From the NCBI RefSeq assembly GCF_017654505.1, contig NC_054537.1, positions 70,970,118-71,034,117 of the forward strand: DNA of 64,000 nucleotides, given 5' to 3'. Under the pieces are notes generated by a model. It saw nothing but the letters and a program-made list of their open reading frames with translations. It made no database searches and had not been told where the DNA came from. The DNA comes from Polyodon spathula. Lineage: Eukaryota; Chordata; Actinopteri; Acipenseriformes; Polyodontidae. This document shows, piece after piece, positions 14,682 to 26,010 of this stretch. Both the position numbers and the translations under genes were made by a program. Position 1 is the first letter of the stretch; each line of letters opens with the position of its first letter.

Positions 14682-15060
14682 TCATTTTGCTTGGTTCCAG
14701 ACAGGAATGGATGTCTGCCTATGTGCAACGTCTTTGGCACAAAGGGAAAACCTTGCCTCTACAGCATTGCCACATGTTGGACAAGCTTGCATGGAAGGAC
14801 AATTCTTAATCTGGTTTCCTGGTAAGTTAACCAAAGGGCAATTCTTATTGCTCATTGGCACATCCTTCTTTGTCACATTGGTCAGAGCGATGTCATTTCC
14901 ACTCATTTGTGCACTGCAGGCAGAACTCGTATGCTTCTCATTTCTTAGCAGTCCAGATGGTGCAGCGAACACTCAAATTGGTAAGGTTACTCCGCTTCAC
15001 ATACGTTTTACACTCTGGGCACTTGAAATTAAATGTGAAGCTCCATCCATTATCATTAAC
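14682..15060 (-). pseudogene. Fragment of an RBR-type zinc-finger (E3 ligase-like) gene, broken
   Basis: On the minus strand two different frames carry cysteine patterns of RING-between-RING proteins. One frame has FKCPECKTYV and then a YEFCLQC...EW...C....GC pattern, as in an IBR zinc finger. After a stop and frameshift the next frame continues with NCPSMQACPTCGNAVE, resembling the start of RING2. The rest of RING2 is missing or scrambled. RBR proteins act as E3 ubiquitin ligases, but this copy cannot encode one. It could be a processed pseudogene or a decayed exon. No intron-exon structure or poly-A tail is clear. The family call rests on motif spacing. Confidence 0.5.
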
Positions 15061-15075
15061 TGCTTAATCCTTTTA

Positions 15076-15354
15076 CAGGGTCACGGTGAGCTGGAGCGTA
15101 ACCCGGCAGACACAGGGTGCAAGGCAGGACTACACCCTGGACGGGATGCCAGTCCATCGCAGGGCACCAAACACACAGTCACAGGGCAATTTAGAGTGAC
15201 CAATCAACCTGAACAGCATGTATTTGGACTATGGGAGTAAACCCACACAGACATGAGGAGAACATGCAAACTCCACACAGACAGACCCCTAGGCTGGAAT
15301 CGAACCCAGGACCCTGGCGCTGTGAGGCAGCAGCACTAACCACAACGCCACCGT
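15076..15354 (-). repeat. Fish tRNA-derived SINE
   Basis: Read on the minus strand it starts with a tRNA-like head (ACGGTGGCGTTGTGGTTAGT), then a B-box GGTTCGATTCC. The well-known fish SINE body follows, with GGAGTTTGCATGTTCTCC, AATTGCCCTGTGACTG and ACTGGCATCCCGTCCAGGGT. It is nearly full length. A 198-codon plus-strand reading frame (14644-15240) that runs into it is spurious. The SINE directly abuts the RBR-like pseudogene. Confidence 0.85.
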
Positions 15355-15502
15355 ATGAAAACTAAAAAAAAGTTTAAGAAAAAAATAAAAAGTAAAAAAA
15401 TACTGTTTTAAATTTGCAGTGGCAAAACTGGCACCCTTTTTTTTCAAAATGCTGTTGCTCTCCATCGATTACCTATGCCAGTTTATGAACTTCTTCATAA
15501 AG

Positions 15503-16107
15503 TGTGACAGAGAAGGAATCTGAACTGAATTTCCCTCCCAACCAGAAATGGCGCTGTGTAAGATTGGTATTATGCTTTTCCATAGACGGGGTGAGTAGGT
15601 GGTAACCAGAAGTCGGACATTTTTGGAGAAAGCGCGTACCTGCGAGCTTGCTAAACAAGTCCATTATGATCAGCGGCAGAGCAGGCAGTGATTACATGGA
15701 CTGCGGTGCCGGGCTGATTTGGAGGAGTTTGGCAGTACAAATGGGACACAGCTACATAAGTACAGCCCCTTATGCTGCAGTTACCAATGTGCTTGAGTGC
15801 TATGTTTTTGTATTTGTTTATTGTGTGTTGCAGAGGATGAGTAGAAGGGAGCTGCAGCCACGGAGCACTACCCTCACTGCACAACACCACCACCCCTGGT
15901 TTTGTAGAGCACAGTTTCCTGCACCGTGGGGATTATAACATGTATATTGTGTACTTTCTGTTTGGGACTGGAAACCTGGCATGTAGCTCTTAATACCTTC
16001 GCTGGTAAGGTGGCTTTATGATTTATTTACAAAATAAACACGGATATTTGGAAAATATGTCCTGTCTGGACATTCACTGTGTCACCCACACCACTCACTG
16101 CCTGACA
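15503..16107 (+). mobile_element. Probable solo LTR, plus strand, 605 bp
   Basis: The segment starts TGTGACAGAG and ends CACTGCCTGACA, with TG...CA termini. The flanks TAAAG (15498-15502) and TAAGG (16108-16112) match at four of five bases, as expected for an aged 5-bp target duplication. An AATAAA signal sits at about 16034, shortly before the end. No protein-coding remnant adjoins it. The assignment rests on termini, flanks and polyadenylation signal only. Confidence 0.45.
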
Positions 16108-16598
16108 TAAGGCCACTGTTTTTCATATTTTACTGTTGTGCCATCCTTTACTGCTGGGCATGCAAATGTGTACTGGCCCTAGAATGCCACAAGAAAGAGT
16201 TGTTTTGTAAATGAACTGATAAGGGTTATCCATACCAGGATAGTTAGTATGTCCCAATCAGCATATACTGTACACAGCAGATTTTATTGAACAAGCACTT
16301 TTGGAGCAATCTTGGTATTGATAAAAACCTTCAAGAGACAGCCATGTTGGTTAGGATGTCAAAGTCACACAACACAACCCCCATTATTTCTTTCCATTTT
16401 CATGTCAATACAACAAATGGAACCAGCGAAACAGCAATGCTCAATGCCTCAGGCATCCATCAGATGGATCCTGCAACACCTTTGTTATTTCAGAACACAT
16501 GGAAATCATGGGTGGAATAGACTGTAGGAGATAGAGTAGAAAGCTTACCTGGTCAAGCAAACTTCTATACCAGGCAGTCAGTGAATTTGGATCTAAAG

Positions 16599-17330
16599 CA
16601 GGGGTGTCATACTTGTTTCGCTTGGCGAGCCTGATCTGATACTTTAGCGCGGGCTGAGTGACAGTTATAAAAATATAAAGACGAACCCAAAACCTCAATT
16701 TTTGTATTTAACATACATAGATAGCATGTTTGCATTCCCCTAAATAGCACATATTGATTATTTCACTCAACGTCACCTCTTAAAACACATATGCAAACAT
16801 GCCTCCAGGGAGTTTCTTCGCATGAGCAACACAAACAGTCAACAGGTTTGAGTTACGACACCAGTGATACCAGAAAAAGGTTGTGCTGTGTGTTTCAAGA
16901 GAAATGGTGAATTTTGTATTTGTTTGAGGGCATTTGTTTGGAAAGCCAATGTGTTTAATTTGTAAGCAACATTGTGAAATAATCCAACATTAAAAGTCAC
17001 TATGAAGCAAACCATGGCAACAAATGATAAATATAGAGGAAAGTTATGTGAAGATAAGTACTCTTAGCACAGTCATTGAAAAAGCAACAATTGATGTTTA
17101 CTAATGCTTGTAGCAAAGTGATGCTGGTGTCAAGGCAAGCTATGTGATTGCACAAAATAAGTGTTTCTTAAACCATTTTCAGATGGACAGTTTTTTGAAG
17201 AAATGATTAAGTCCTGACAAGCGACAAGCTTTCTACGTCATGAATAGCAACAAATCAAAATGTAATGCTCCAGATGTTGGTGCACTGGTTCAAGCCAAGG
17301 CTCCAGGTATCAGGAAGAAGCAGTTGCAGT
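16599..17330 (+). pseudogene. hAT (Charlie-type) transposase remnant with left terminal repeat
   Basis: It begins CAGGGGTGTC, the terminal repeat of many vertebrate hAT elements. Conceptual translation over about 16900-17200 in broken frames gives a diverged N-terminal region of the GTF2IRD2/ZBED-like hAT family. Visible pieces are a FVEG.CL..QC cysteine stretch, HCEIIQH, a STVIEKATIDV segment and GVKASYVIAQNKCFLNHFQM, which resembles the 'KASYLIA...PFS.G.F' block of that family. Several stops and frameshifts rule out function. The right terminus is not found, so the copy is truncated or too decayed, and the end given is approximate. Confidence 0.6.
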
Positions 17331-17339
17331 CACTAATAT

Positions 17340-17938
17340 TCTTTGTCTTTATCTTTTGATGAGTGAAATGATTCGTATCTATTTATATTTTGCAATTTTT
17401 TATTTTTTTTTTTTAGTGCTGGGACGAACATGTAATTTTTATGTTTCGATATTTGTTAATTTTCAAAATGTTACCAAAGCCATTATATGTAACACTATTA
17501 AAGTTGAAAAATATCCCAGATGTAGGAAAGGCCTTATGTGTTAACTACAAAATAGAGAAAGCAATACTAGTCAAATCTTGTGTGTATTTCAAGTAAAAAC
17601 AAAGAAGGCAACATAGTTTTTTTAAATAATCCCTGCCATTGTTTATTGCGAAGACACAACAAAGTGACCATAGACACATTTTCATAAAGTTATAACATTA
17701 GTTTTTAACTTGAATAAACACTTTAAATAAAATAAATATAAGAAAGGGAGTGTTGTACAATTAAAAAAAAAAAAAAAAAAACTATTTACTGCTGTATTCC
17801 TTTTTTTTTGCATTCCACTTAACAAAAACTAGTATTGCATCATTAAAGAATTAAAACTTTGATTGCTATACAAGTCGTTTCTTTTGCAAGTATGACCTGT
17901 ATCATAATATTGCAGACAGAAACAGACCCTGATTGACT
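17340..17938. other. Unannotated AT-rich sequence
   Basis: It contains poly-T (17399-17415) and poly-A (17763-17780) runs. No coding signal or recognised repeat is seen. Confidence 0.4.
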
Positions 17939-17953
17939 CAAACGCTTCTTAAG

Positions 17954-18034
<81 letters not shown>

Positions 18035-18053
18035 CTTTTCAAGAAGCGAGTTT
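17939..18053. repeat. Palindrome with a (TA)n centre
   Basis: Unique arms of about 20 bp (AACGCTTCTTAAGATTTT on the left, AAAATCTTTTCAAGAAGCG on the right) are inverted copies flanking about 70 bases of TA repeat. The whole 115 bp can fold into one hairpin. Confidence 0.85.
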
Positions 18054-18411
18054 CTCTTCCGGGTAATGATTGTAAAAAAAATTTTCATTAGTGCATATAA
18101 TTACAAGTTCATCTCTAGGTTTAAATTATGATACTATATATATACAAAAGTTTAGGAAGTTTAGAAATCTGTAGACTTGGGTAACCTTTTCAGCACTGGA
18201 AACATTGAAATAATAATAATAAAACATCTCCCTTTAAATACAGTTATTAATATTAAACGTGCATCCATGTTGCAGGATTCTTTCCGACATCTACCTATCT
18301 ATCTATCTGCTGCTGTTGTTGTTGTTGTTAGCATGGCAAAGACAAGTGTCAGTTTTGAAATATGTATAATGTACAGCACTGCTATAATGTTAATTATGTT
18401 ATTGGCTTCCT

Positions 18412-18662
18412 GTCCAGTTTGAGATATCTCAAATTGAATTTGAGATATCTTGAATTGACTTCCTGTCTAGTTTAAGATATCTTGAAATTGGCTGGAAGTC
18501 CATTCAAAACATAGAGCATTTTCACAGGAAGTCAATTTGAGATCTCAAATTCAATTTGAGATACAGGAAGTAGATGGGAAGTCAATTTGAGATATCTCGA
18601 AATTAGTTTGAGATATCTTCTATTCAATTTAAGATATCTTGAAATGCATTTTGAGATATCTT
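18412..18662. repeat. Cluster of palindromic GAGATATCTC motifs
   Basis: The 250-bp patch carries about ten copies or near-copies of the self-complementary word GATATC, usually as TTTGAGATATCTCAAA or half of it. They alternate with AGGAAGTCAA/TTGACTTCCTG blocks in both orientations. Spacing is irregular, so it is not a simple tandem array. I recognise no transposon family. It may be the body of the repeat whose flank (18680-18840) recurs elsewhere in the window. Confidence 0.75.
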
Positions 18663-18679
18663 TAAATGATAATTTGGCC

Positions 18680-18840
18680 TGCCATACAAACTCTGCCAAA
18701 TAAATATTTCATTCAAAGTGGGAAGCACACTTACTTAATGTGCGCTACGATATTTTATTTTTATTGTATTTATTTGCTTATTTATTTTTAAATAAAGACT
18801 TCTTATTTTATCTTTTTGTTAAGATAATATATATGGGCAA
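18680..18840 (+). repeat. Dispersed repeat, copy 1 of an inverted pair
   Basis: This matches the reverse complement of 25735-25905 over about 160 bp. Shared blocks are AACTCTGCCAA, ATATTTCATTCAAAG, GGAAGCACA, ACTTAATGTGC, GCTTATTTATTTTTAAATAA and CTTATTTTATCTTTTT. The family is unknown. It adjoins the GATATC cluster. Confidence 0.8.
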
Positions 18841-18965
18841 TAACTGTAGATAAAGCTCAGTGTCTGGTATTTGAGTTGAGTTAAAACTGCCAAAATGAGT
18901 TGGTTAAGAATCTGTGTAAATAGCTATTCAAAATGACATGATTTTAATTAACACAAGAACAGCGA

Positions 18966-19150
18966 TTACAATTGCATGACTTCAAGACAACAATGTCTAG
19001 GTCTTGCTGTGGCCAGCCTTTTCTGCTGACCTGAGTCCAATAGAACATCTGTTTGACCAAATAAACAGTGCCATCCCCAGGAGACAGCTGCGACCAGCCA
19101 ACCTTCACCAGCTGGCAGGTCTATGTATCAACGCTGCCAGGATTGTGTTA
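18966..19150 (+). pseudogene. Tc1-like transposase, C-terminal fragment
   Basis: From about 19010 the translation reads WPAFSADLSPIEHLFDQI, the block around the third catalytic acidic residue of Tc1/mariner DDE transposases (consensus WPA.SPD.SPIEH.WD). It is followed by RRQLRPANLHQLAGL, typical of the C-terminal helix. Nothing N-terminal is recognisable. This is a different copy from the transposase remnant 600 bp downstream. Confidence 0.75.
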
Positions 19151-19266
19151 ATGTATTGTATTTTTGTTCACATTTTCTGTGATTTTAGTTTGATATCTAT
19201 GTTTAAAATATTTAAATATTTAATTATATCCATTAGAACTGAGTGTTGCATTTCTTTCGTGCATCA

Positions 19267-19267
<1 letters not shown>

Positions 19268-19325
<58 letters not shown>

Positions 19326-19335
19326 TATATATATA

Positions 19336-19377
<42 letters not shown>
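19268..19377. repeat. (TA)n microsatellite
   Basis: About 110 bases of TA repeat with a few interruptions. Confidence 0.97.
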
Positions 19378-19379
<2 letters not shown>

Positions 19380-19418
19380 TAACGGTACAATACAATGCAT
19401 GGGGACTGTTATTTAGCG

Positions 19419-19487
19419 TTAACATATCCCAGGTGTCGAGTTAACCATAGCAATAAACATATCCCAGGTGTCGAGTTAACCATGGCT
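19419..19487. repeat. Short tandem duplication, period 35 bp
   Basis: AACATATCCCAGGTGTCGAG followed by TTAACCAT occurs twice, starting at 19421 and 19456, with almost no divergence. The duplication is therefore recent. Confidence 0.9.
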
Positions 19488-19570
19488 GCAGTAAGCCAAG
19501 GCATTAACATGCACATAAGTAACAGAACTCACACGTTTACAGTTTTTACTAGTTTATTTTTTGTTAAATT

Positions 19571-19750
19571 ATTATTATTATTTATTTATTTATCAGACGC
19601 CTTTATCCAAGGCAACTTATAGAGAATAAGGTGTATGAACAACGCATCAGCTGCAGTCACTTACAACAATGTCTCACTCAAAAGACTGAGCACAAGAAGG
19701 TTAAGTGACTTGCTCAGGGTCACACAGTGAGTTAGCTGGGATTTGAACCG
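19571..19750 (-). repeat. tRNA-derived SINE with L2-like tail, 5' truncated
   Basis: On the minus strand a B-box GGTTCAAATCCC lies at the right end. A segment containing TGAGCAAGTCACTTAACC follows, then a 3' tail with CCTTGGATAAAGGCGTCTGA and (AAAT)n. That tail is shared by several fish SINEs and L2-type LINEs. The A-box half of the head is missing, and the right edge abuts the Tc1-like transposase remnant. Confidence 0.75.
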
Positions 19751-20535
19751 GGGATCTCCTGAACAACTCTTGACCACCCAAGATCCAGTAGATAATGTGA
19801 GAATCTTTTATGTGACAAGTTCGCCACTGCAAGCTCTACAACATCTGCAGTACCAGGAATGCATAGAATTTCCAAACAGACTGCCAGAAACTGCCTACGG
19901 GAGGCAGGTATCCGAACAAGAAGACCAGTTAGAGGAGTGATTCTTACACCGCAACATCATCGATTACGACTTCAGTGATGTCATAATCACAGAGTATGAC
20001 CCAAACGGGTGTTCAGTGATGAATCCAGGTTTCTGCTTTGACGTGCAGATGGAAGAGCTCGGGTATACGGGCAATGTCATGAACGTTTTGCGGCCAACTT
20101 TGTGCGACAGGTTGACAGATTTGGTGGTGGGAGTGTTATGGTGAGGGCAGCAATCTCAGACAGTGGCAGAACCAACCTTGTTCATGTTCAAGGCAACCTG
20201 ATACCTCAGTGCTATTGTCATGAGATCATATGGCCTCATGTGATTCCATTCATGAACCACCACAGCTTTCCTCACTCAAAACAATGTCAAAGTGCTTCCC
20301 TGGCCGTCTCGATCACCAGATTTAAACCCCATTGAGCATTTGTGGGACGAGCTTGATCGACGTGTGCGATGACATCACCCAGAGCCGCAGACATTACAAG
20401 TACTTTTCCAGGCACTTGAACAAGAGTGCCTTGCCATTCCCCGGTACGTTATTCAGGCTCTGATTCCATCCATGGGCAGGAGATGTCAGGCCATCATTGA
20501 TGCTAGTGGTGGGCAAACCCATTACTGATTTCTGT
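19751..20535 (+). pseudogene. Tc1-like transposase, broken
   Basis: Several frames together give most of a Tc1-type DDE transposase. Visible pieces are a degenerate N-terminal half (REAGI...RRPVRGVILTPQHHR), VFSDESRFL with the first catalytic Asp, VDRFGGGSVMV and GRTNLVHVQGNL. Near the end are [19 protein letters not shown] with the third acidic residue and a C-terminal GRRCQAIIDASGG. The segment carrying the second catalytic Asp (normally before ARPH) is deleted between FMN and VLPWP. A TGA interrupts the frame after RRVR. No clear terminal inverted repeats were found. It is inactive. Confidence 0.85.
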
Positions 20536-23500
20536 TGCCCTTGAACTTTGTTTGATCTTTAAAAGTGACTTTATGGAATGTCTTAATGATTTCAGGTTAA
20601 GATTCTTTGGAACTGTCTATTTTACTACGCAAACTGCCATGCTATAAAAAATAGATTCAAAACACCTATACTTTGTTTTTTTTTTTAAGCGTTTATACCG
20701 TATAATGCTGCCATACCTTTATTGTGGATAACAAAATTATCAGGCACTGCAAACCCCTGCAAAATCTAATGTATTGACATGGTACATAGTATTCACTATC
20801 AGGTTCACAGCACACTGACTCTTAATGATATTGACAGGTATTGTATATTGTATAAGCAGTGGCAATACACTAAAATAGTAATACCTCTACTGTTATACTC
20901 CACCCTGCATATGCTTTTCTGGTAGATACAGCTTGTTACTACTTTCAGCATTTGTGTGAATTGATTGACAACTTTCAGCTGTCAGAAAAACCTCTGCAGC
21001 TGTCCCTTTCCCATTACAGTCACCAGTCGCTTCTGATCGCAAATCATCCGTAGTTGTCTTTTGAATGCACTGGTCTTTGGACGATAGTGGCTTATACAGT
21101 GTAAAAGGTTCTTATTACAAAACTTCTTATTTAAAGGCTGTTTTGGTAAATCAAGGAATGTTTGGTTTTCAACTTTCTTATTAACTATTATTAAGTATTA
21201 TATACTTGCGTTGCAGCTCTCTTAGTCTCTAAATTAAGTTTGTGTTAAGGATCTGTGAATAGGGCCCAATATAACAAGTGTTTACCTTTTTGGTTATATT
21301 TATGCACTAATGTCCAATGCCTCAGCAACAGTCAACATCTGTAAAAAGACAAGATACATTATTTACAGGCTAATGACTGCAGGAAATATTAATACTATTA
21401 TAAACCATAACAAGTGTTGTTTCACTTGAAAAGTATGACCCAGTTTAGTTTAAAGGTCATTTACCATAGGATAATGGCAACTATGTCCACAGAACCTGAT
21501 GAGGTAAGTTAGGTTAATAATATGGACGTGGCATGTAACATTCCTCTTCAAGAATTGAAATGAACAGCATCCATTTTACTGCTTATTTTACACTGAGCAA
21601 CAAATGCACTTTCATAAATCTGCAAGCTTAAAGCACATATGACATCATCTAACCTTGCTGGCACTGACTGATGGTGGTGTTGTATTATTGTAACTTTAAA
21701 ACAATCACTTTGCTCTAAAAAAATAAAACCAAAGCAGCTGTGATGTGCAGTGAAGCAGAAAAAAAACCTACAGCTTAAGCAAAGTGCTAAACCATTGTTG
21801 CTATTTGGCGTAATGCAATGTCCATGATTACTTCACTTTTCCTATTATTTCATTATGTAAACGGGTTTGCTTTTCTCTCCTTTTTTATGCAGGTCTGATG
21901 TTTCTAGAGTACTGCTGCTGCAAATGGAAATGTCATATTACAGTCATTATAACAATACTGCAAAACATTTATTAATCTATTGTCTGTCGGCTCCAAAACA
22001 TGACATGTCAGCTGGGTATTAAAAATAAAATAAGATTACATTAAATTCTTCAACTATTCATTGAGATTCAGTGTCAAAGCTATTTTATTTTAAATTGCCT
22101 CATATTTGACTCAATGAATGAGTAAGAATCTGATTATTCTGGAACTGACTGAAAATACTTAGTCAATTCTGTTCCACTGTCAAATTATTCCCTGGAACTA
22201 GAACTGTTTTCACTCATTACACTGATAAAGACATCGCTGAAATGACTTCAGTTTCTCATTTTTACATTTAACCTTTAGACTTCCACATGAATAGAACTCC
22301 TACATTTACTTTGTTAAAGCATTATTCAACACAAAACATTACATTACTGACATAAACTTAGGGAAAACATGTTGCTGTTTACAGAAACAATGGTGTTGAA
22401 TCTCAAAAGTATAAGCCATTATCTTATAGGAAAGATGATTTCTAAAATGTGTCACATTTATAAAGGCTTTAGTTACTGTAATAAATGTTTTATTAACCAC
22501 TTCACTGAAAAAAATATCCAAATTGATCATTACATTACTTTTCATTTTAGACCCACCTCCATTTAACTTAGTTGCTATGCCATATCACAAGATAAGGGAT
22601 AAGAGCAAAGTGAGATCTGATTTGATCAGGAAAAGACAGTGGGTAAATGACAAGAACTCTTGCTAAAGGCATTGAAATAGTATACATTACATTACACACG
22701 CAGGGCAGGCACAGTAATAATTAAAAGGATCACACATCCAGGAATAAACACATTAATACAACATTTATTATTACATCATATGAGCTTTCAATGAGGCATG
22801 CTTCAGTAAAGTGAATTCATGCACCAACATCTTGGCATCCCACTGATTGATAAATATGCAGAGTGAAATGAACTAAAACATGCATTTTAATTAATAAGTA
22901 TGGCTCCAATACAAAAATGTGATTAAGCTCGCCTTTCTTAGAATGCCACCACTGAAAGAGGTCTCTAGTGGCAACGCATGTGGGGAAAAGCAAATTACAC
23001 AAACAGCTGACCTTTATGATTGAAGGATTCTGATTCATATGCATGTATTGTGACACACTGAACTTCTTTCACAAGCTAATATAATTTAATTGTACAAACA
23101 TTATTTTATTTTAATTCGTTGGTAGTTAGCTGGTAACAACGGTAGGCATGTTAAAAGGGTATTACAAAGTGAATTGAAAGATTTAATCAACATTAGATTG
23201 TTTTTTTAAGTGGATTGGGCATAACTAGGGCAAACTGTTGGTTATATCTAACCTCGTATGATGATAGTGGTTTCTTTTCGAAGTTCAAATGCACCACTGT
23301 TTTATAAAATCCAGTTTTTTCCTATTTTTATATATGACTGGCTTATTTAAAGTTAAACATACAGTGGACCATATCCTCAAAAAGTAACCCTAACCATTAC
23401 AAAAACTGTTTACATTAATACTGTTTCAAGTACTGTCATTAGGAAAACATGTTGCTTACGTCAAGAAAACGTCAAAAGGAGCTTGGCCTATAAAGCAGGA

Positions 23501-24060
23501 TGAAATAAAAAACACATGCCAGCTCTTATAGAGCTGCAAAGAGTGATCATACAGTAGAAACATTTTATAAGACTTCCGCTGTTCTGATACAGGTACAGTT
23601 TATAATATTATTATAAAAAAATATCAATTGATTTGTTCCCCAATTACAATGCATAAAAGGTATGATGAAATACATGTAACATTTATTACTGGTCTATATT
23701 TGCTTGATGATTCCACAAAATGTTGTTTTGTATATATTTTATACTGTATTGGGTCATGTGATGATTACACCATTACACTAAAAAAACACAATTCAGAAAT
23801 CTGGAAACCAGACATCCTGCAAAAGCCAATCATCTAACCTTAAAAGTTGACTCTTGCTAACAATAGTGAAGACAATATTTGGTAATGTTAAAGAACCCTG
23901 CATTTACTCTACAGACTGCAATGCAGATTCTGGCACATACTCAGACTCTAAATTGTATTGATCATAAAGTCAATACCAGAAGCATCTGATAGTCCATGAA
24001 GATATGCTTTTTTTCTGTCATGAGCAAGGTGAAAGTGAACTTATAAAAACTAAATATATA
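20536..24060. other. Long stretch without recognisable genes
   Basis: Unique-looking AT-rich DNA. All reading frames are short and show no domain signal. I recognise no repeat family here. Confidence 0.4.
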
Positions 24061-24063
24061 TAT

Positions 24064-24350
24064 ATAGTAATCTTGCGGCTCACCGCACAGGCTCGCATGG
24101 GTTCTTTTCCCTTCAAAGTAACGAACCAACACACAGGATTGAAAGGAACAGCGCTCACGCTAAACATATGCAGGTCCCTGATTAACGCGCAGGACAGCTA
24201 AGCTGTTTACCTGACATATAACACCAAAACAAAACACTAACATAGATTTTTATAAAACCAAATGTTTGTTTTACACAGACCTTTATGACTTCCAGTCAGG
24301 CTCTACACTCCACAGCAGCAGCCCCAATCTTTCCTTTTATATCCTGCACC
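24064..24350 (-). repeat. Possible LTR fragment
   Basis: The segment is less AT-rich than its flanks. On the minus strand a TATAAAAG box is followed by GGAAAGATTGGGGCTGCTGC, as at an LTR promoter. No target duplication or clear TG...CA end was found. It could equally be another repeat type. Confidence 0.3.
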
Positions 24351-24480
24351 TGACTTTAATTTTTAATAAATATAAGGGAGGCAGTGCCTCCTCAAAATGT
24401 CAAAGTGAAAAAAGATAATATATTGTTGTGTAGATTCAACTATACTAACAGCAGTCTGGCTGGAGATAACTCTCTGTTAT

Positions 24481-24648
24481 AAACTCCTATCTGCTATTAA
24501 CCTCAGTAGCAGATCATGTGATCTGAGCATAGGTTTTAATTGGAGGGGTCCAGCCTCCATTACTAACTCCTATCTGCTATAACCAGACACAGTACAGTAC
24601 TAGCAATGGCAGATGACGTAGTCTGATCCTTGGTTTTAATCGGAGGAG
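24481..24648. repeat. Partial tandem duplication
   Basis: AACTCCTATCTGCTAT occurs at 24482 and 24565, and each copy leads to GCAGAT...TCTGA and GGTTTTAAT-GGAGG. The copies are offset by 83 bp at the start and 100 bp at the end, so the second carries about 17 extra bases. Confidence 0.7.
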
Positions 24649-24825
24649 CAACTCAAATGCTCTCGTCCCCTGGTAAAGCAATGCTGTAGGCCTGCTATGC
24701 TCGATTATGAGTGAATTGTTGTATAATGGAAATTGCATCATTCGGTTTTGAGATTTTAAAAAGTGACCATAAAAAAATGTAAATATCCAGTGTAATGGTA
24801 GAACATTTTAAAAACACTATAGGGT

Positions 24826-24960
24826 AGATGTACTAAAGTGTTGCATCTGTCACAATCGTTGCAAACCCCATGCAAACTAGTCGGAAGTGTAGTGTGAAAT
24901 GTACTAAACAAATGCAATGCTGTTAGCATCATTTTAACGCATGCTTTGCAGCCTCATTTC
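24826..24960. repeat. Possible Harbinger-like MITE end
   Basis: GGGTAGATGTACTAAAG followed by GCAAACCCCATGCAAAC resembles the terminal region of fish Harbinger-type MITEs. I could not find a matching opposite end, so this is tentative. Confidence 0.3.
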
Positions 24961-25734
24961 TTATTTGCGTTTTAGCCTTAAATGAATATGTAATTCTGGC
25001 CGTTCCTGTAGAAAAACAGGGTGGAGATGAGGGATAAACTGCCATTTTGATTTCCTACATTACATTATTACAGGATCTTGCACATCCTGTAATAATGAAC
25101 CTGTTCACTGAAACACAGCAGTGTGCCAGGAATTGATTAGTACTATTAATTTACTGAGAGATTGTACATTGATTTGAGTCTGTCTGCCAAGCTTCTTTTG
25201 GCACAGTGTGAGAATATTGGTCCTTATGTATTTGAATTCTCAGAAATTGAGATGTTTACTTAAACATTACTCATGGCCATCTGCTGAAGATATAGTCTAA
25301 GTAGCTTCTAAACCAGCGGTGTCTGTTTCTCTGAGGTCTCCCATTATTTGATTAACAGCTATGTCCGTAGAAAAAAAGGCTTTACATTGTTTTAATGTGT
25401 AATTTGCTAATAAACATGAAGACAGTTTAAATGCCAATGAATTGTAACCCCTGTCAAGCAACAGTATAGTGTTTATAAGGCCTCACCCTCCATTGAGGAT
25501 CATTGGACCTCCCTTTGTATGTCTGCCATACTATTTCTGCCAGCTCTGTGGACTATTCCATTTACGGTAAGTACACCTCAATAATAATACTGCGGCGACT
25601 ATTCTTCTCAGGAACGAAATAGGAAAGAAAACAACACAACAACATCCTGTTGGTTTATGTCAGTGATAACTCTGTGATCCATTAATAATAATAACTGTGT
25701 GGCTTCCAATACAGAATGCTTTATCTACAGTTAT

Positions 25735-25905
25735 CGAGCAGATAAATATAGTTTCTTACCAAAAAAGATAAAATAAGTAGCCTTTATTTAAAAATAAATA
25801 AGCAATTAAATAAAATTAAAATAAAATGATGTGGAGCACATTAAGTAAATGTGCTTCCTCCTTTGAATGAAATATTTCCTTGGCAGAGTTTGCAAATTCC
25901 GTTTT
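25735..25905 (-). repeat. Dispersed repeat, copy 2 of an inverted pair
   Basis: The reverse complement matches 18680-18840 over about 160 bp. The GATATC-rich block next to copy 1 is not present here, so either it is not part of the element or it has been lost. Confidence 0.8.
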
Positions 25906-26010
25906 CTCCTGCTTGGTAAAGAAATCCCACCCAAAGCTTTGCATTCACAAGACAGAATTTAGTGATCAGGAACGGCACTTCTAAACAGCCAAACAACCAA
26001 ACAGACAGGA

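Noticed and set aside
14644..15240. 198-codon plus-strand reading frame, the longest in the window
   Set aside because: It crosses the antisense of the RBR-like pseudogene and then a SINE. The amino-acid composition shows no domain.
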